Shown here: positions 1-5,378 of the stretch, one piece after another | How positions within the stretch are numbered: position 1 is the stretch's first letter | Layout: each line of letters begins with the position of its first letter | Assembly: GCA_049647245.1 (NCBI GenBank) | Contig: JBARXH010000182.1 | Coordinates: forward strand, 1-5,378 | Direction: 5' to 3' | Source of the DNA: Litorimonas sp049647245 | Lineage (GTDB): Bacteria; Pseudomonadota; Alphaproteobacteria; Caulobacterales; Maricaulaceae | Length of the DNA: 5,378 bases | Position numbers and translations under genes: made by a program | The notes under the pieces: generated by a model | What the model was told of the DNA's origin: nothing | Database searches by the model: none | What the model saw: only the letters and a program-made list of their open reading frames with translations

Positions 1-138
1 GGGGAGGTGGCCGAGCGCAGCGAGGTCGGTGGGGGGTGGAGGCGTCTCGGAGTGACAAGACCGCTGGCGTCCTGATCGACCGAAAGCGGCTGGCAGCCCC
101 CACCGAGCCTTGCGCGTCGCGCGGCGGCCCACCTCCCC
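1..138. repeat. Large imperfect inverted repeat, G/C-rich intergenic palindrome (left edge cut)
   Basis: Two pairs of perfect 10-bp arms nest inside each other. GGGGAGGTGG at 1-10 pairs with CCACCTCCCC at 129-138, and TCGGTGGGGG at 26-35 pairs with CCCCCACCGA at 97-106. The segments between the arm pairs (11-25 and 107-128) are similar but imperfectly complementary. The centre (36-96) contains a weaker small stem, CCGCT 61-65 with AGCGG 85-89. The outermost arm starts at the first base of the window, so the palindrome probably continues to the left. Similar CCTCCCCC/GGGGGAGG palindromes are common between genes in high-GC alphaproteobacteria, which suggests a dispersed repeat (REP- or MITE-like) rather than a gene. 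No transposase is present. A 65-codon reading frame across it has no coding character. It could also act as an RNA structure at the 3' end of an upstream transcript. Confidence 0.65.
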
Positions 139-152
139 CGGCTCGGGGGAGG
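132..152. repeat. Perfect 9-bp hairpin with 3-base loop
   Basis: CCTCCCCCG at 132-140 and CGGGGGAGG at 144-152 are exact reverse complements, separated by GCT. The left arm is shared with the outer arm of the large inverted repeat (129-138), so two alternative pairings compete for the same bases. The stem is strong enough for a terminator, but no T tract follows on either strand, so intrinsic termination is not supported. It lies about 80 bp upstream of the proposed ptsP promoter and may insulate that gene from upstream transcription. Confidence 0.7.
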
Positions 153-229
153 GATGTAGAGCGTCCGTCCGCCACCACGCACAAAGTCCCAACATTGACG
201 CGAATTAAACCGCGTGCCGGGCTTCTCCC

Positions 230-258
230 CTGACAGGCGAGCGCATCCGCGCTATGGT
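230..258 (+). promoter_or_regulatory. Candidate sigma-70-type promoter of ptsP, possibly giving a leaderless mRNA
   Basis: CTGACA at 230-235 (5 of 6 to TTGACA) and TATGGT at 253-258 (4 of 6 to TATAAT) are separated by exactly 17 bp. Transcription would begin at about 264-267, at or next to the A of the ptsP ATG at 267. The bases before that ATG (GGTCCCGTCAG) hold no Shine-Dalgarno sequence, which agrees with a leaderless message, a frequent arrangement in alphaproteobacteria. The spacer and first -10 base contain a small inverted repeat, AGCGC 240-244 and GCGCT 249-253 with a 4-base loop, which could be an operator. An isolated TTGACG at 195-200 has no convincing -10 partner. Prediction only; the -10 is imperfect. 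Confidence 0.4.
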
Positions 259-266
259 CCCGTCAG

Positions 267-2543
267 ATGACCATCGATCCCGATATCGTCACCACCCCGC
301 CCAAGCTGATGCGCGCCATCCGCGCCGCCATGGCGGGCACCGAGTCGGTGCAGGAGCGGCTGAACGACTTCGTGTCGGCCATCAACGCCTCCATGCGGGT
401 CGATGTAGCGTCGATCTACCTGTTGCGCAAAGGCGAGGAGCTGGAGCTGTCCGCCACGCAGGGCCTGAAGCGCTCCGCCGTGCACAAGACGCGGCTGAAG
501 CCCGGCGAAGGGCTGGTGGGCCATGTCGCGCTGACCGCGCGGCCGCTCAACCTCGCCGATGCGCCGTCGCACCCGCTCTTCTCATACCGGCCGGAAACGG
601 GCGAAGACCCCTACAAGTCCTTCCTCGGCGTGCCGATCCTGCGCGGCGGCCGGACGCTCGGCGTGCTGGTCGTCCAGAGCAAGGATGCGCGCACCTTCTC
701 CGAGGACGAGGTGGAAGACCTGCTGACCGTCGCCATGGTGCTGGCCGAGATCATCGTCGACGACGAGCGGGTCGGCGGCAAGAAGGCGGCGCTGAAAGGC
801 ATCGAGCTGGCCCAGACCAAGCCGGAGACGTTGAACGGCAAGGCGTTCGCGCCGGGCCTAGCGCGCGGTCATGCCGTGCTGCACCGCCCGCCGGTCGCGC
901 CCGCCAACCTGCTGGCGGAGAACATCGCGCGCGAGGAAATCCGGCTGGAGGACGCCATCGCCCGCCTGCGCGCCCATGTGGACGCGATGGTGTCGGGCGA
1001 AACGGCGGCGCTGACCCGCGCCTCCAAGGAAATCTACGAAGCCTACCGGACCTTTGCCTATGACCGGAAATGGGTCGGCCGCCTGCGCGAGGCCGTGCAT
1101 AGCGGGCTGACGGCCGAGGCCGCCGTCGAGCGCACCCGCAACGAACACCGCGCCCGCCTGTCCAAGGTGCGCGATCCCTATCTGCGCGCGCGGCTGAACG
1201 ATCTGGAGGATCTCGCCAACCGGATGCTGCGCCTGCTGTCCGGCGAGAGCGCCGCGCCGGAGATTCCGGACGATGCGGTGCTATTCGCGCGCGAACTGGG
1301 TCCGGCGGAACTGCTCGACTATGACCGCGACAGGCTCGCCGCCCTGGTGCTGGAGGAGGGGACCATGTCGTCTCACACCACCATCATTGCCCGCGCGCTG
1401 GGCCTGCCCCTGGTGGGACAGGCGCGCGGTGTGCTGGACCGGATCGAGGCGGGCGACGACGTGCTGGTCGACGCCGAAGAAGGCTATGTCCACATCCGCC
1501 CGCTCGACACGCAGGTAAGCGGCTTCCAGATGCGCCTGGCCGTGCGCGGCGAGATGAGCCGCGCCTACGACCAGCTGCGCTTCAAGCGCGCCGTCACGCG
1601 CGACGGGGTCGAGGTGGACATGATGCTCAATGCGGGGCTGCTGGTGGACCTACCGCAGCTCGACCAGGCGGGCGCGGACGGGATCGGGCTGTTCCGCACG
1701 GAATTCCAGTTCATGGTCAGCGACTTCATGCCCCGGCTGCAGCAGCAGACGGAGCTCTACCGCAAGGCCATCGAGGCGGCGGGCGACCGGCCCGTCACCT
1801 TCCGCACGCTCGATCTCGGCGGCGACAAGATACTGCCCTACATGGATCCGCTGCCCGAAGAGAATCCGGCCATCGGCTGGCGCGCCATCCGGATCGGCTT
1901 GGACCGTCCCGGACTGATGCGCTACCAGCTGCGCGCCCTCGTCGCGGCCGGGGCCGGGCGGCATCTGCGCGTCATGTTCCCCATGGTGACCACGGTGGAC
2001 GAGATGATCGAGGCGCGCGCCCTGTTCGACCGGGAGATCGAGCGCGCCTCCACGCTGGGCCAGGAGCTGCCCGCAAAGGTCGAGGTCGGCGTGATGCTGG
2101 AGACGCCGTCCCTGGCATGGCAGATCAACCGCGTCTGCGAGGTCGCCGATTTCGTCAGCGTCGGCGCCAACGACCTGCTGCAGTTCTTCTTCGCCGCCGA
2201 CCGCGACAATGCGCGCGTGGCGGACCGCTACGATCCGCTTTCGCCCGCCGCCCTGTCCATCCTGTCCTTCATCGCGGAAGGCTGCCGCATGAACGACACG
2301 CCCGTGTCGGTCTGCGGGGAGATCGCCGGACGGCCGCTGGAGGCCATGTGCCTGATCGCGCTGGGCTTCCATACCCTGTCCATGCCCGTCACCGGGATCG
2401 GTCCGGTCAAGAGCGCCGTGATGGCGCTGGACGCAGACGCGCTGCGCGAGCTGATCCAGCCCAACATCAAGGTGACGACGCGCTTGTCCACCCTGCGCGA
2501 CACGGTGCGGGAGTTCTGCCTCGAAACCGGTGTCCCGGTGTGA
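267..2543 (+). CDS. ptsP: PTS-Ntr enzyme I: phosphoenolpyruvate-protein phosphotransferase with GAF domain
   Basis: Cytoplasmic first enzyme of the nitrogen phosphotransferase system. It takes phosphate from phosphoenolpyruvate onto a histidine and passes it to NPr/HPr and then EIIA-Ntr. The 758 residues match the family length. Order of domains: N-terminal GAF sensor (about 20-165), EI N-terminal helical domain (about 190-320), swivelling phosphohistidine domain with active His370 (SSHTTIIARALGLP), then the PEP-binding barrel. Barrel motifs seen: GIGLFRTEF (472-480, Arg477), FRTLDLGGDK (512-521), NPAIGWRAIRI (533-543), GVMLETPS (608-615, Glu612), GANDLLQFFFAADRDN (633-648) and VCGEIAG (682-688) with the expected catalytic Cys683. 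Every key residue is present, so it should be active. In related alphaproteobacteria the GAF domain senses glutamine. The usual GGxTSHxAI active-site loop reads GTMSSHTTI here, a mild divergence. The ATG has no ribosome-binding site and may be leaderless. The genes for NPr and EIIA-Ntr are not in the window. Confidence 0.97.
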   Translation: MTIDPDIVTTPPKLMRAIRAAMAGTESVQERLNDFVSAINASMRVDVASIYLLRKGEELELSATQGLKRSAVHKTRLKPGEGLVGHVALTARPLNLADAPSHPLFSYRPETGEDPYKSFLGVPILRGGRTLGVLVVQSKDARTFSEDEVEDLLTVAMVLAEIIVDDERVGGKKAALKGIELAQTKPETLNGKAFAPGLARGHAVLHRPPVAPANLLAENIAREEIRLEDAIARLRAHVDAMVSGETAALTRASKEIYEAYRTFAYDRKWVGRLREAVHSGLTAEAAVERTRNEHRARLSKVRDPYLRARLNDLEDLANRMLRLLSGESAAPEIPDDAVLFARELGPAELLDYDRDRLAALVLEEGTMSSHTTIIARALGLPLVGQARGVLDRIEAGDDVLVDAEEGYVHIRPLDTQVSGFQMRLAVRGEMSRAYDQLRFKRAVTRDGVEVDMMLNAGLLVDLPQLDQAGADGIGLFRTEFQFMVSDFMPRLQQQTELYRKAIEAAGDRPVTFRTLDLGGDKILPYMDPLPEENPAIGWRAIRIGLDRPGLMRYQLRALVAAGAGRHLRVMFPMVTTVDEMIEARALFDREIERASTLGQELPAKVEVGVMLETPSLAWQINRVCEVADFVSVGANDLLQFFFAADRDNARVADRYDPLSPAALSILSFIAEGCRMNDTPVSVCGEIAGRPLEAMCLIALGFHTLSMPVTGIGPVKSAVMALDADALRELIQPNIKVTTRLSTLRDTVREFCLETGVPV

Positions 2544-2585
2544 GCCGGATTGAAACCCGTTCCCGTTCCGACGCGTAATCTGACC

Positions 2586-3113
2586 ATGCCCGACCTTTCC
2601 GATCCTGTCCGTTTCGTTGCGGGCGCTCTTGCCCTTCTGACACTGGCCGCCTGCGGCGATACGACCGAGGCCCCGGTTGCCTCGGACCCCGCTTCGGATG
2701 CGGCTGCGGTGCCTGTTGCCCAGAGCGATGCCGAGACCGTTGCGGATACGCCCGCGCTTCCCGCCGACATGGACGGTTCGGTGGTCATCGAAGTGGACCG
2801 GCTGATCGCGGAAGAGGCGGCCTGCCTGGTGATGATGCAGGTGTCCAACGGCACGGACGAGCCCGTGACGGCGGGGCTGTTCGCCTTCGACGTGACGGGC
2901 AACGGCGAAAGCGCCGGCGCCAACATGTTCCCGCAGCGGGCCGAACCCGGCGGCACCGCGACCGCGCAGATCATCCTGCCCGGCGCGGATTGCGAAGACG
3001 CGCAGGTGATTGAGGGCGGGCAGATCAATTGCCGCATCGACGGCACGGAAGAAAGCTGCGTCGACGTGACGGAACTGCGCGACGGCGAGGTCGACTTCAC
3101 CCTGAATGACTGA
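2586..3113 (+). CDS. Small acidic lipoprotein with four extra cysteines, function unknown
   Basis: A predicted 175-residue lipoprotein of no family I recognise. A hydrophobic stretch (about 10-22) ends in a lipobox, LAAC, with the lipidated cysteine at residue 23, followed by G-D. Residues 25-62 form an Ala/Pro/Asp/Thr-rich linker. A compact C-terminal domain (about 63-175) carries cysteines 80, 136, 149 and 158, enough for two disulfides in the periplasm, and is strongly acidic. I chose the ATG at 2586 because it gives a normal 22-residue signal peptide. An in-frame TTG at 2550, 6 bp after the ptsP stop, would add 12 residues including Lys and Arg and cannot be excluded, since the n-region from the ATG (MPDLSDPVR) is oddly acidic. 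Neither start has a convincing ribosome-binding site. It lies 42 bp after ptsP and overlaps the next gene by 8 bp, suggesting co-transcription. Asp at +3 rather than +2 from the Cys gives no clear inner-membrane retention signal. Confidence 0.82.
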   Translation: MPDLSDPVRFVAGALALLTLAACGDTTEAPVASDPASDAAAVPVAQSDAETVADTPALPADMDGSVVIEVDRLIAEEAACLVMMQVSNGTDEPVTAGLFAFDVTGNGESAGANMFPQRAEPGGTATAQIILPGADCEDAQVIEGGQINCRIDGTEESCVDVTELRDGEVDFTLND

Positions 3114-4296
3114 GCCGTCCGAAACGGACGTGCCGGACGGGGCGAAACCCGTCACGGCGCGTCTGCTCCCCCGCATCGAAGACGTCTCCGCCGAAGCCTG
3201 GGACGCGCTGATTCCGGGCGGATCCCATCCCTTCCTCAGCCACCGTTTCCTCCACGCGCTGGAAGCGTCGGGTTGCGCGAGCGACGAGACGGGATGGTCG
3301 CCCCGCCATGTCTGGGTGGAAGACGCAGACGGCACGCCGATCGCCGCCGCCCCGCTCTACGCCAAGATGCACAGCCAGGGCGAATATGTGTTCGACCATG
3401 GCTGGGCGGATGCGCTGGAGCGGGCGGGCCTGCCATACTATCCCAAGCTGCAATGCTCGGTCCCCTTCACGCCCGCTACGGGGCCGCGCCTGCTGGGCCA
3501 CAGTTCCGAGGCGCGCCTGGCCGCGCTCGCGACCATGGTGCAGGCGGCGGAGCAGCTGGATTGTTCCGGCACGCATCTGACCTTCCTGACGGAGGCCGAC
3601 CAGTCCGTCACGCAGGAGGCCGGGCTGCTGCAACGCACGGACCGGCAATTCCATTTCATCAACCGCGACTATGAAGACTTCGACGCCTTCCTCGGCAGTC
3701 TCGCCTCGCGCAAGCGCAAGAACATCCGCAAGGAGCGGGCGAAGGCTCGGGAGGGCGTGACGATCCGCCGGCTGACGGGCGACGATCTACGCCAGGAGCA
3801 TTGGGACACGTTCTACCGCTGCTATCTGGACACGGGCGCGCGCAAATGGGGGCGGCCCTATCTGAACCGGGAGTTCTTCGCCCGCATCCACGAGACCATG
3901 GCGGACGACATATTGCTGGTCATGGCGTGGATGGAGGGCGAACCGGTGGCGGGCGCGCTGAACTTCATAGGCTCCGACGCGCTCTACGGCCGCAACTGGG
4001 GCGCGCTGGTCCACAAGCCGTTCCTGCATTTCGAGATGGCCTACTACCAGGCGATCGAGTTCGCGCTGGAACGCGGCCTGCCCCGGGTCGAGGCGGGCGC
4101 GCAGGGCGAGCACAAGCTCGCAAGAGGCTATGAGCCGGTCACGACCCACAGCGCCCACTATCTGACCCATCCGGGCCTGGCCGACGCGGTCGGCGACTAT
4201 CTGGAACGCGAACGCCGCGCCGTGGACTGGGACGTGGACGCGCTGGGACGGCACACGCCGTTCCGCAAGGGCCAAGCCCCGGACTCGAGGCCGTGA
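3106..4296 (+). CDS. FemAB-like GNAT-fold N-acyltransferase (COG3146, FemAB_like family)
   Basis: A 396-residue cytoplasmic protein of the COG3146/FemAB_like family (formerly DUF482), predicted N-acyltransferases related to the GNAT and FemABX folds. The real substrate of this family is not established, so a peptidoglycan role is only a suggestion. Family hallmarks in order: PFLSHRFLHALEASG (42-56), GWSPRHVW (63-70), PLYAKMHSQGEYVFDHGWADA (split at 83-92 and 93-103), YYPKLQCSVPFTP (111-123), QFHFINRDYEDFDAFL (181-196), SRKRKNIRKERAKA (201-214), KWGRPYL (247-253), GALNFIG (283-289), LYGRNWG (293-299), PFLHFEMAYYQAI (305-317) and the C-terminal EAGAQGEHKLARGY (329-342). It appears complete; no signal peptide or membrane segment is visible. 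Its ATG lies inside the end of the lipoprotein gene (8-bp overlap) with no good ribosome-binding site nearby, implying translational coupling. The gene ends one base from the convergent XRE gene. Confidence 0.95.
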   Translation: MTEPSETDVPDGAKPVTARLLPRIEDVSAEAWDALIPGGSHPFLSHRFLHALEASGCASDETGWSPRHVWVEDADGTPIAAAPLYAKMHSQGEYVFDHGWADALERAGLPYYPKLQCSVPFTPATGPRLLGHSSEARLAALATMVQAAEQLDCSGTHLTFLTEADQSVTQEAGLLQRTDRQFHFINRDYEDFDAFLGSLASRKRKNIRKERAKAREGVTIRRLTGDDLRQEHWDTFYRCYLDTGARKWGRPYLNREFFARIHETMADDILLVMAWMEGEPVAGALNFIGSDALYGRNWGALVHKPFLHFEMAYYQAIEFALERGLPRVEAGAQGEHKLARGYEPVTTHSAHYLTHPGLADAVGDYLERERRAVDWDVDALGRHTPFRKGQAPDSRP

Positions 4297-4297
4297 G

Positions 4298-4702
4298 CTA
4301 GGGCGCGACGAGCCTGAGAGATGGTTTCGTCGCCGCCGTTTCCAGCGACTTGGCGAGGTCGAGCAGGTGCTTCCGCGGCCCTTCGCCCATGGCGTAGTAG
4401 GCGCGGACGAGGTCCATCGTTTCCTTCTTCGACAGCACGTCTGAGGCGATGTTCTGCGGGTCCTCGTCGCCGAAATCGTGACGGTCGGACAGGCCTTCGT
4501 AGAAATACTGGACCGGCACGGAGAGCGCTTCGGACAGTTCGAACAGGCGGGCAGCGGAGACGCGATTGGCCCCGCATTCATATTTCTGGATCTGCTGGAA
4601 GCGGATGCCGACCTGTTCGGCCAGGGCCTGCTGGGTCAGGCCGAGCAGGCGGCGGCGGCGTCGCAGGCGCTTTCCGACGTGAAGATCGATGTCGCTGGTC
4701 AT
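4298..4702 (-). CDS. XRE-family helix-turn-helix transcriptional regulator, PraR-like
   Basis: A 134-residue DNA-binding regulator. The helix-turn-helix occupies about residues 6-68: DLHVGKRLRRRRRLLGLTQQ opens it, the positioning helix is TQQALAEQVG (23-32) and the recognition helix covers RFQQIQKYECG (34-44), followed by NRVSAARLFELSEALSVPVQYFYEGL (46-71). The IQKYExGxNRV and PVxxFYEG signatures are those of the alphaproteobacterial PraR-like group. The C-terminal tail (72-134) is helical and probably serves dimerisation. I chose the second ATG (4702-4700) because GAGGG at 4713-4709 stands about 7 bases before it. The ATG two codons earlier (4708) is too close to that site, and a frame opening at 4870 would translate the promoter and the end of the preceding gene. 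The gene is preceded by a sigma-54 promoter and paired repeats, and its stop is one base from the convergent acyltransferase stop. Targets are unknown; autoregulation is plausible. Confidence 0.93.
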   Translation of the reverse strand: MTSDIDLHVGKRLRRRRRLLGLTQQALAEQVGIRFQQIQKYECGANRVSAARLFELSEALSVPVQYFYEGLSDRHDFGDEDPQNIASDVLSKKETMDLVRAYYAMGEGPRKHLLDLAKSLETAATKPSLRLVAP

Positions 4703-4708
4703 GGTCAT

Positions 4709-4713
4709 CCCTC
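4709..4713 (-). promoter_or_regulatory. Ribosome-binding site that decides the XRE start
   Basis: On the minus strand the sequence reads ACGAGGGATGACCATG. GAGG(G) sits 7 bases before the second ATG (4702), a normal spacing, and only about one base before the first ATG (4708). This supports the shorter 134-residue protein. It is the clearest Shine-Dalgarno site I found for the genes whose starts are in the window. Confidence 0.65.
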
Positions 4714-4743
4714 GTGGCGAAAGTGGGCAGAGACTTGCGCCTC

Positions 4744-4759
4744 TCGCCCCACAGGAGAG
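4744..4759 (-). repeat. 16-bp direct repeat, copy B (overlaps -12 and predicted transcription start)
   Basis: The minus strand reads CTCTCCTGTGGGGCGA. It matches the copy at 4790-4805 in 14 of 16 bases, same orientation, offset by 46 bp. It begins at the C of the sigma-54 -12 element and runs to about +4. A protein bound here would block polymerase, so a repressor or autorepressor site is the natural reading. The copy also takes part in a 5-bp inverted repeat, CTCTC 4741-4745 and GAGAG 4755-4759 on the + strand. Confidence 0.6.
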
Positions 4760-4774
4760 CAATTGCCGTGCCAA
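4758..4774 (-). promoter_or_regulatory. Sigma-54 (RpoN) promoter for the XRE regulator
   Basis: The minus strand reads TTGGCACGGCAATTGCT, which fits the sigma-54 consensus YTGGCACG-N4-TTGCW at every defined position. The invariant GG (4772-4771, about -25/-24) and GC (4760-4759, about -13/-12) are separated by exactly 10 bp, as this polymerase requires. Transcription should start near 4747, giving a 5' leader of about 45 bases before the ATG at 4702. Such promoters need an AAA+ activator bound upstream. The region upstream toward 4826 carries one copy of a 16-bp direct repeat at about -58 to -43, and activator sites might also lie within the end of the amidohydrolase gene. Orientation and spacing relative to the XRE gene are ideal. 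Confidence 0.78.
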
Positions 4775-4788
4775 CCCCGCGAGGGTTG
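4772..4788 (-). terminator. Short stem-loop downstream of the amidohydrolase gene, weak terminator or operator
   Basis: CAACCC (4788-4783 on the minus strand) and GGGTTG (4777-4772) form a perfect 6-bp stem with a 5-base loop, about 40 bases past the amidohydrolase stop. There is no T tract after it, so intrinsic termination would be weak. Its downstream arm includes the GG of the sigma-54 -24 element, so the structure may be incidental, or it may couple readthrough from the upstream gene to the promoter region. Confidence 0.3.
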
Positions 4789-4789
4789 T

Positions 4790-4805
4790 TCGCCTTACAG
4801 GAGAG
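4790..4805 (-). repeat. 16-bp direct repeat, copy A (upstream of the sigma-54 promoter)
   Basis: The minus strand reads CTCTCCTGTAAGGCGA, differing from the 4744-4759 copy only at two adjacent central bases (AA versus GG). It lies at about -58 to -43 relative to the predicted start. The identity stops abruptly on both sides, as expected of a protein-binding site rather than a general duplication. A weaker partial match (CTCTCCT, 4817-4811) sits just upstream within a pyrimidine-rich run. Confidence 0.6.
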
Positions 4806-4826
4806 ATCGGAGGAGAGAGACGGGCG

Positions 4827-5378
4827 CTACTGCGCCGCGAGCGCGTCCGGTCTGCGCAGGGCCACCACACCGTGAATAACGCGCGATAACCGGTCCGCCA
4901 CGCCGTCGAAGGCGCGCTTGGGCCCGAACGAGACGGGATTGAGGTAGAGGTCGCGGTTGATCTCCACCTGCACGACCTCCACGCCGCGCGCGGGCTGGCC
5001 GTAATGCTCCGTCACGTAGCCGCCCGCATACGGGTAGTTCACCGCGACCGAGAAGCCTTCCGCCTGGAACAGGGCGCGCACGGCCGACAGCGTGTCGGCG
5101 TGGCAGCTCTGCCCGAACCGGTCGCCCAGCACGATGTCGGGTCTGCGCGAGCCCATGGGCGCGAAGCCCGGCATGGAGTGGCAGTCCAGCAGCAGCGCAT
5201 GGCCGAAGCGCGACTGCGCCTCGTCCAGCAGCTCCTGCAGCGCCCGGTGGTAGGGCCTGTAGAGCGCCTCGACCCGCGCCAGCGCGTCTGCCCGGCTGGG
5301 TTCGCGGCGGTAGATGGGGGCGCGCTCGCCGATATGGGTCGGCACCACGCCGATGCCCGCCTTGGCGCGCACCGTCTC
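4827..5378 (-). CDS. N-formylglutamate amidohydrolase, 3' part (5' end outside the window)
   Basis: A partial gene whose N-terminus lies beyond the right edge; 183 residues are visible of a family usually near 270-300. The enzyme hydrolyses N-formyl-L-glutamate to glutamate and formate, the last step of one branch of histidine degradation, in the cytoplasm with a metal ion. The visible part opens ETVRAKAGIGVVPT, the family's xVRxKxGxGxxP segment. It continues with IYRREP, YRPYHRALQELLDEA, FGHALLLDCHSMPGFAP, RPDIVLGDRFGQSC and YPYAGGYVTEHYGQP, then VEVVQVEINRDLYLN near the C-terminus. The LLDCHSMP and QxEINRxLY blocks are diagnostic. The frame is open to the edge; a GTG at 5372 is not the true start because homology continues upstream of it. 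No hut gene is visible, and several alphaproteobacteria carry such genes away from hut clusters, so the hutG name is not assigned. Confidence 0.94.
   Translation of the reverse strand, partial: ETVRAKAGIGVVPTHIGERAPIYRREPSRADALARVEALYRPYHRALQELLDEAQSRFGHALLLDCHSMPGFAPMGSRRPDIVLGDRFGQSCHADTLSAVRALFQAEGFSVAVNYPYAGGYVTEHYGQPARGVEVVQVEINRDLYLNPVSFGPKRAFDGVADRLSRVIHGVVALRRPDALAAQ

Noticed and set aside
1..40. The opening GGGGAGGTGGCCGAGCG resembles the 5' end of a serine or leucine tRNA.
   Set aside because: No anticodon arm, no T-arm GGTTCGA-type sequence and no acceptor complement follow at tRNA distances. The bases are explained as an arm of the inverted repeat.
36..233. 65-codon + strand reading frame before ptsP.
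   Set aside because: It crosses the palindrome and hairpin, has low-complexity Pro/Arg composition, and no ribosome-binding site or recognisable family.
254..1063. 269-codon + strand frame overlapping the start of ptsP.
   Set aside because: It lies in another frame of a clear GAF/EI gene and has the Arg/Ala-rich composition typical of a high-GC shadow frame.
2550..2581. TTGAAA (2550) and TAATCT (2576) as a promoter for the lipoprotein gene.
   Set aside because: The spacing is 20 bp, too long for a standard promoter, and the short gap after ptsP fits co-transcription better.
1650..3335. 561-codon minus-strand frame opposite ptsP, the lipoprotein and the acyltransferase.
   Set aside because: It spans three genes with strong protein-family or signal-peptide support; long antisense frames are expected at this GC content, and its translation has no recognisable domain.
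4703..4870. N-terminal extension of the XRE regulator from an upstream in-frame start at 4870.
   Set aside because: It would translate the end of the amidohydrolase gene, the sigma-54 promoter and the repeats. The added residues are Arg/Ser/Pro-rich and lie outside the family, and a well-placed GAGG favours 4702.
4321..4889. Several + strand frames opposite the XRE gene and promoter gap.
   Set aside because: They are antisense shadows of the helix-turn-helix gene and the intergenic control region, without a ribosome-binding site or family resemblance.

Overview
This is a GC-rich stretch of an alphaproteobacterial chromosome. The closest fit is a Caulobacterales/Hyphomonadaceae/Maricaulaceae-type organism. 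That placement is an inference from the protein flavour (GAF-containing PtsP, COG3146 FemAB-like acyltransferase, PraR-like XRE regulator, N-formylglutamate amidohydrolase), the strong G/C codon bias, genes lacking Shine-Dalgarno sites, and the G/C-rich intergenic palindrome. It is not a species identification.

Layout. Positions 1-266 are non-coding. They hold a large imperfect inverted repeat (1-138, apparently cut by the left edge), a perfect hairpin (132-152) and the probable ptsP promoter. Three genes follow on the + strand: ptsP (267-2543, EI of the nitrogen phosphotransferase system), a short cysteine-containing lipoprotein (2586-3113), and a FemAB-like/COG3146 acyltransferase (3106-4296) that overlaps the lipoprotein by 8 bp. 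The two small gaps and the overlap suggest one transcription unit. Two genes lie on the - strand: an XRE/PraR-like regulator (4298-4702), meeting the acyltransferase tail to tail with one base between them, and upstream of it the 3' part of an N-formylglutamate amidohydrolase gene (4827 to beyond 5378).

The most interesting site is the 124-bp gap between the two minus-strand genes. It contains a textbook sigma-54 (RpoN) promoter, TTGGCACG-N4-TTGCT, pointing into the XRE gene. The promoter is bracketed by two copies of a 16-bp direct repeat (14/16 identical, 46 bp apart); one copy overlaps the -12 element and predicted start, the other lies at about -58 to -43. This looks like a regulated RpoN promoter with a dedicated operator pair.

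How the genes may work together. PtsP starts the PTS-Ntr phosphorelay, which in alphaproteobacteria reports nitrogen (glutamine) status. N-formylglutamate amidohydrolase releases glutamate and formate, typically from histidine degradation. An RpoN-type promoter in front of a regulator would fit a nitrogen theme, although in Caulobacter relatives RpoN also serves flagellar genes. The functional link is inference only. No intact undescribed multi-gene system is evident; the novelty is mainly regulatory.
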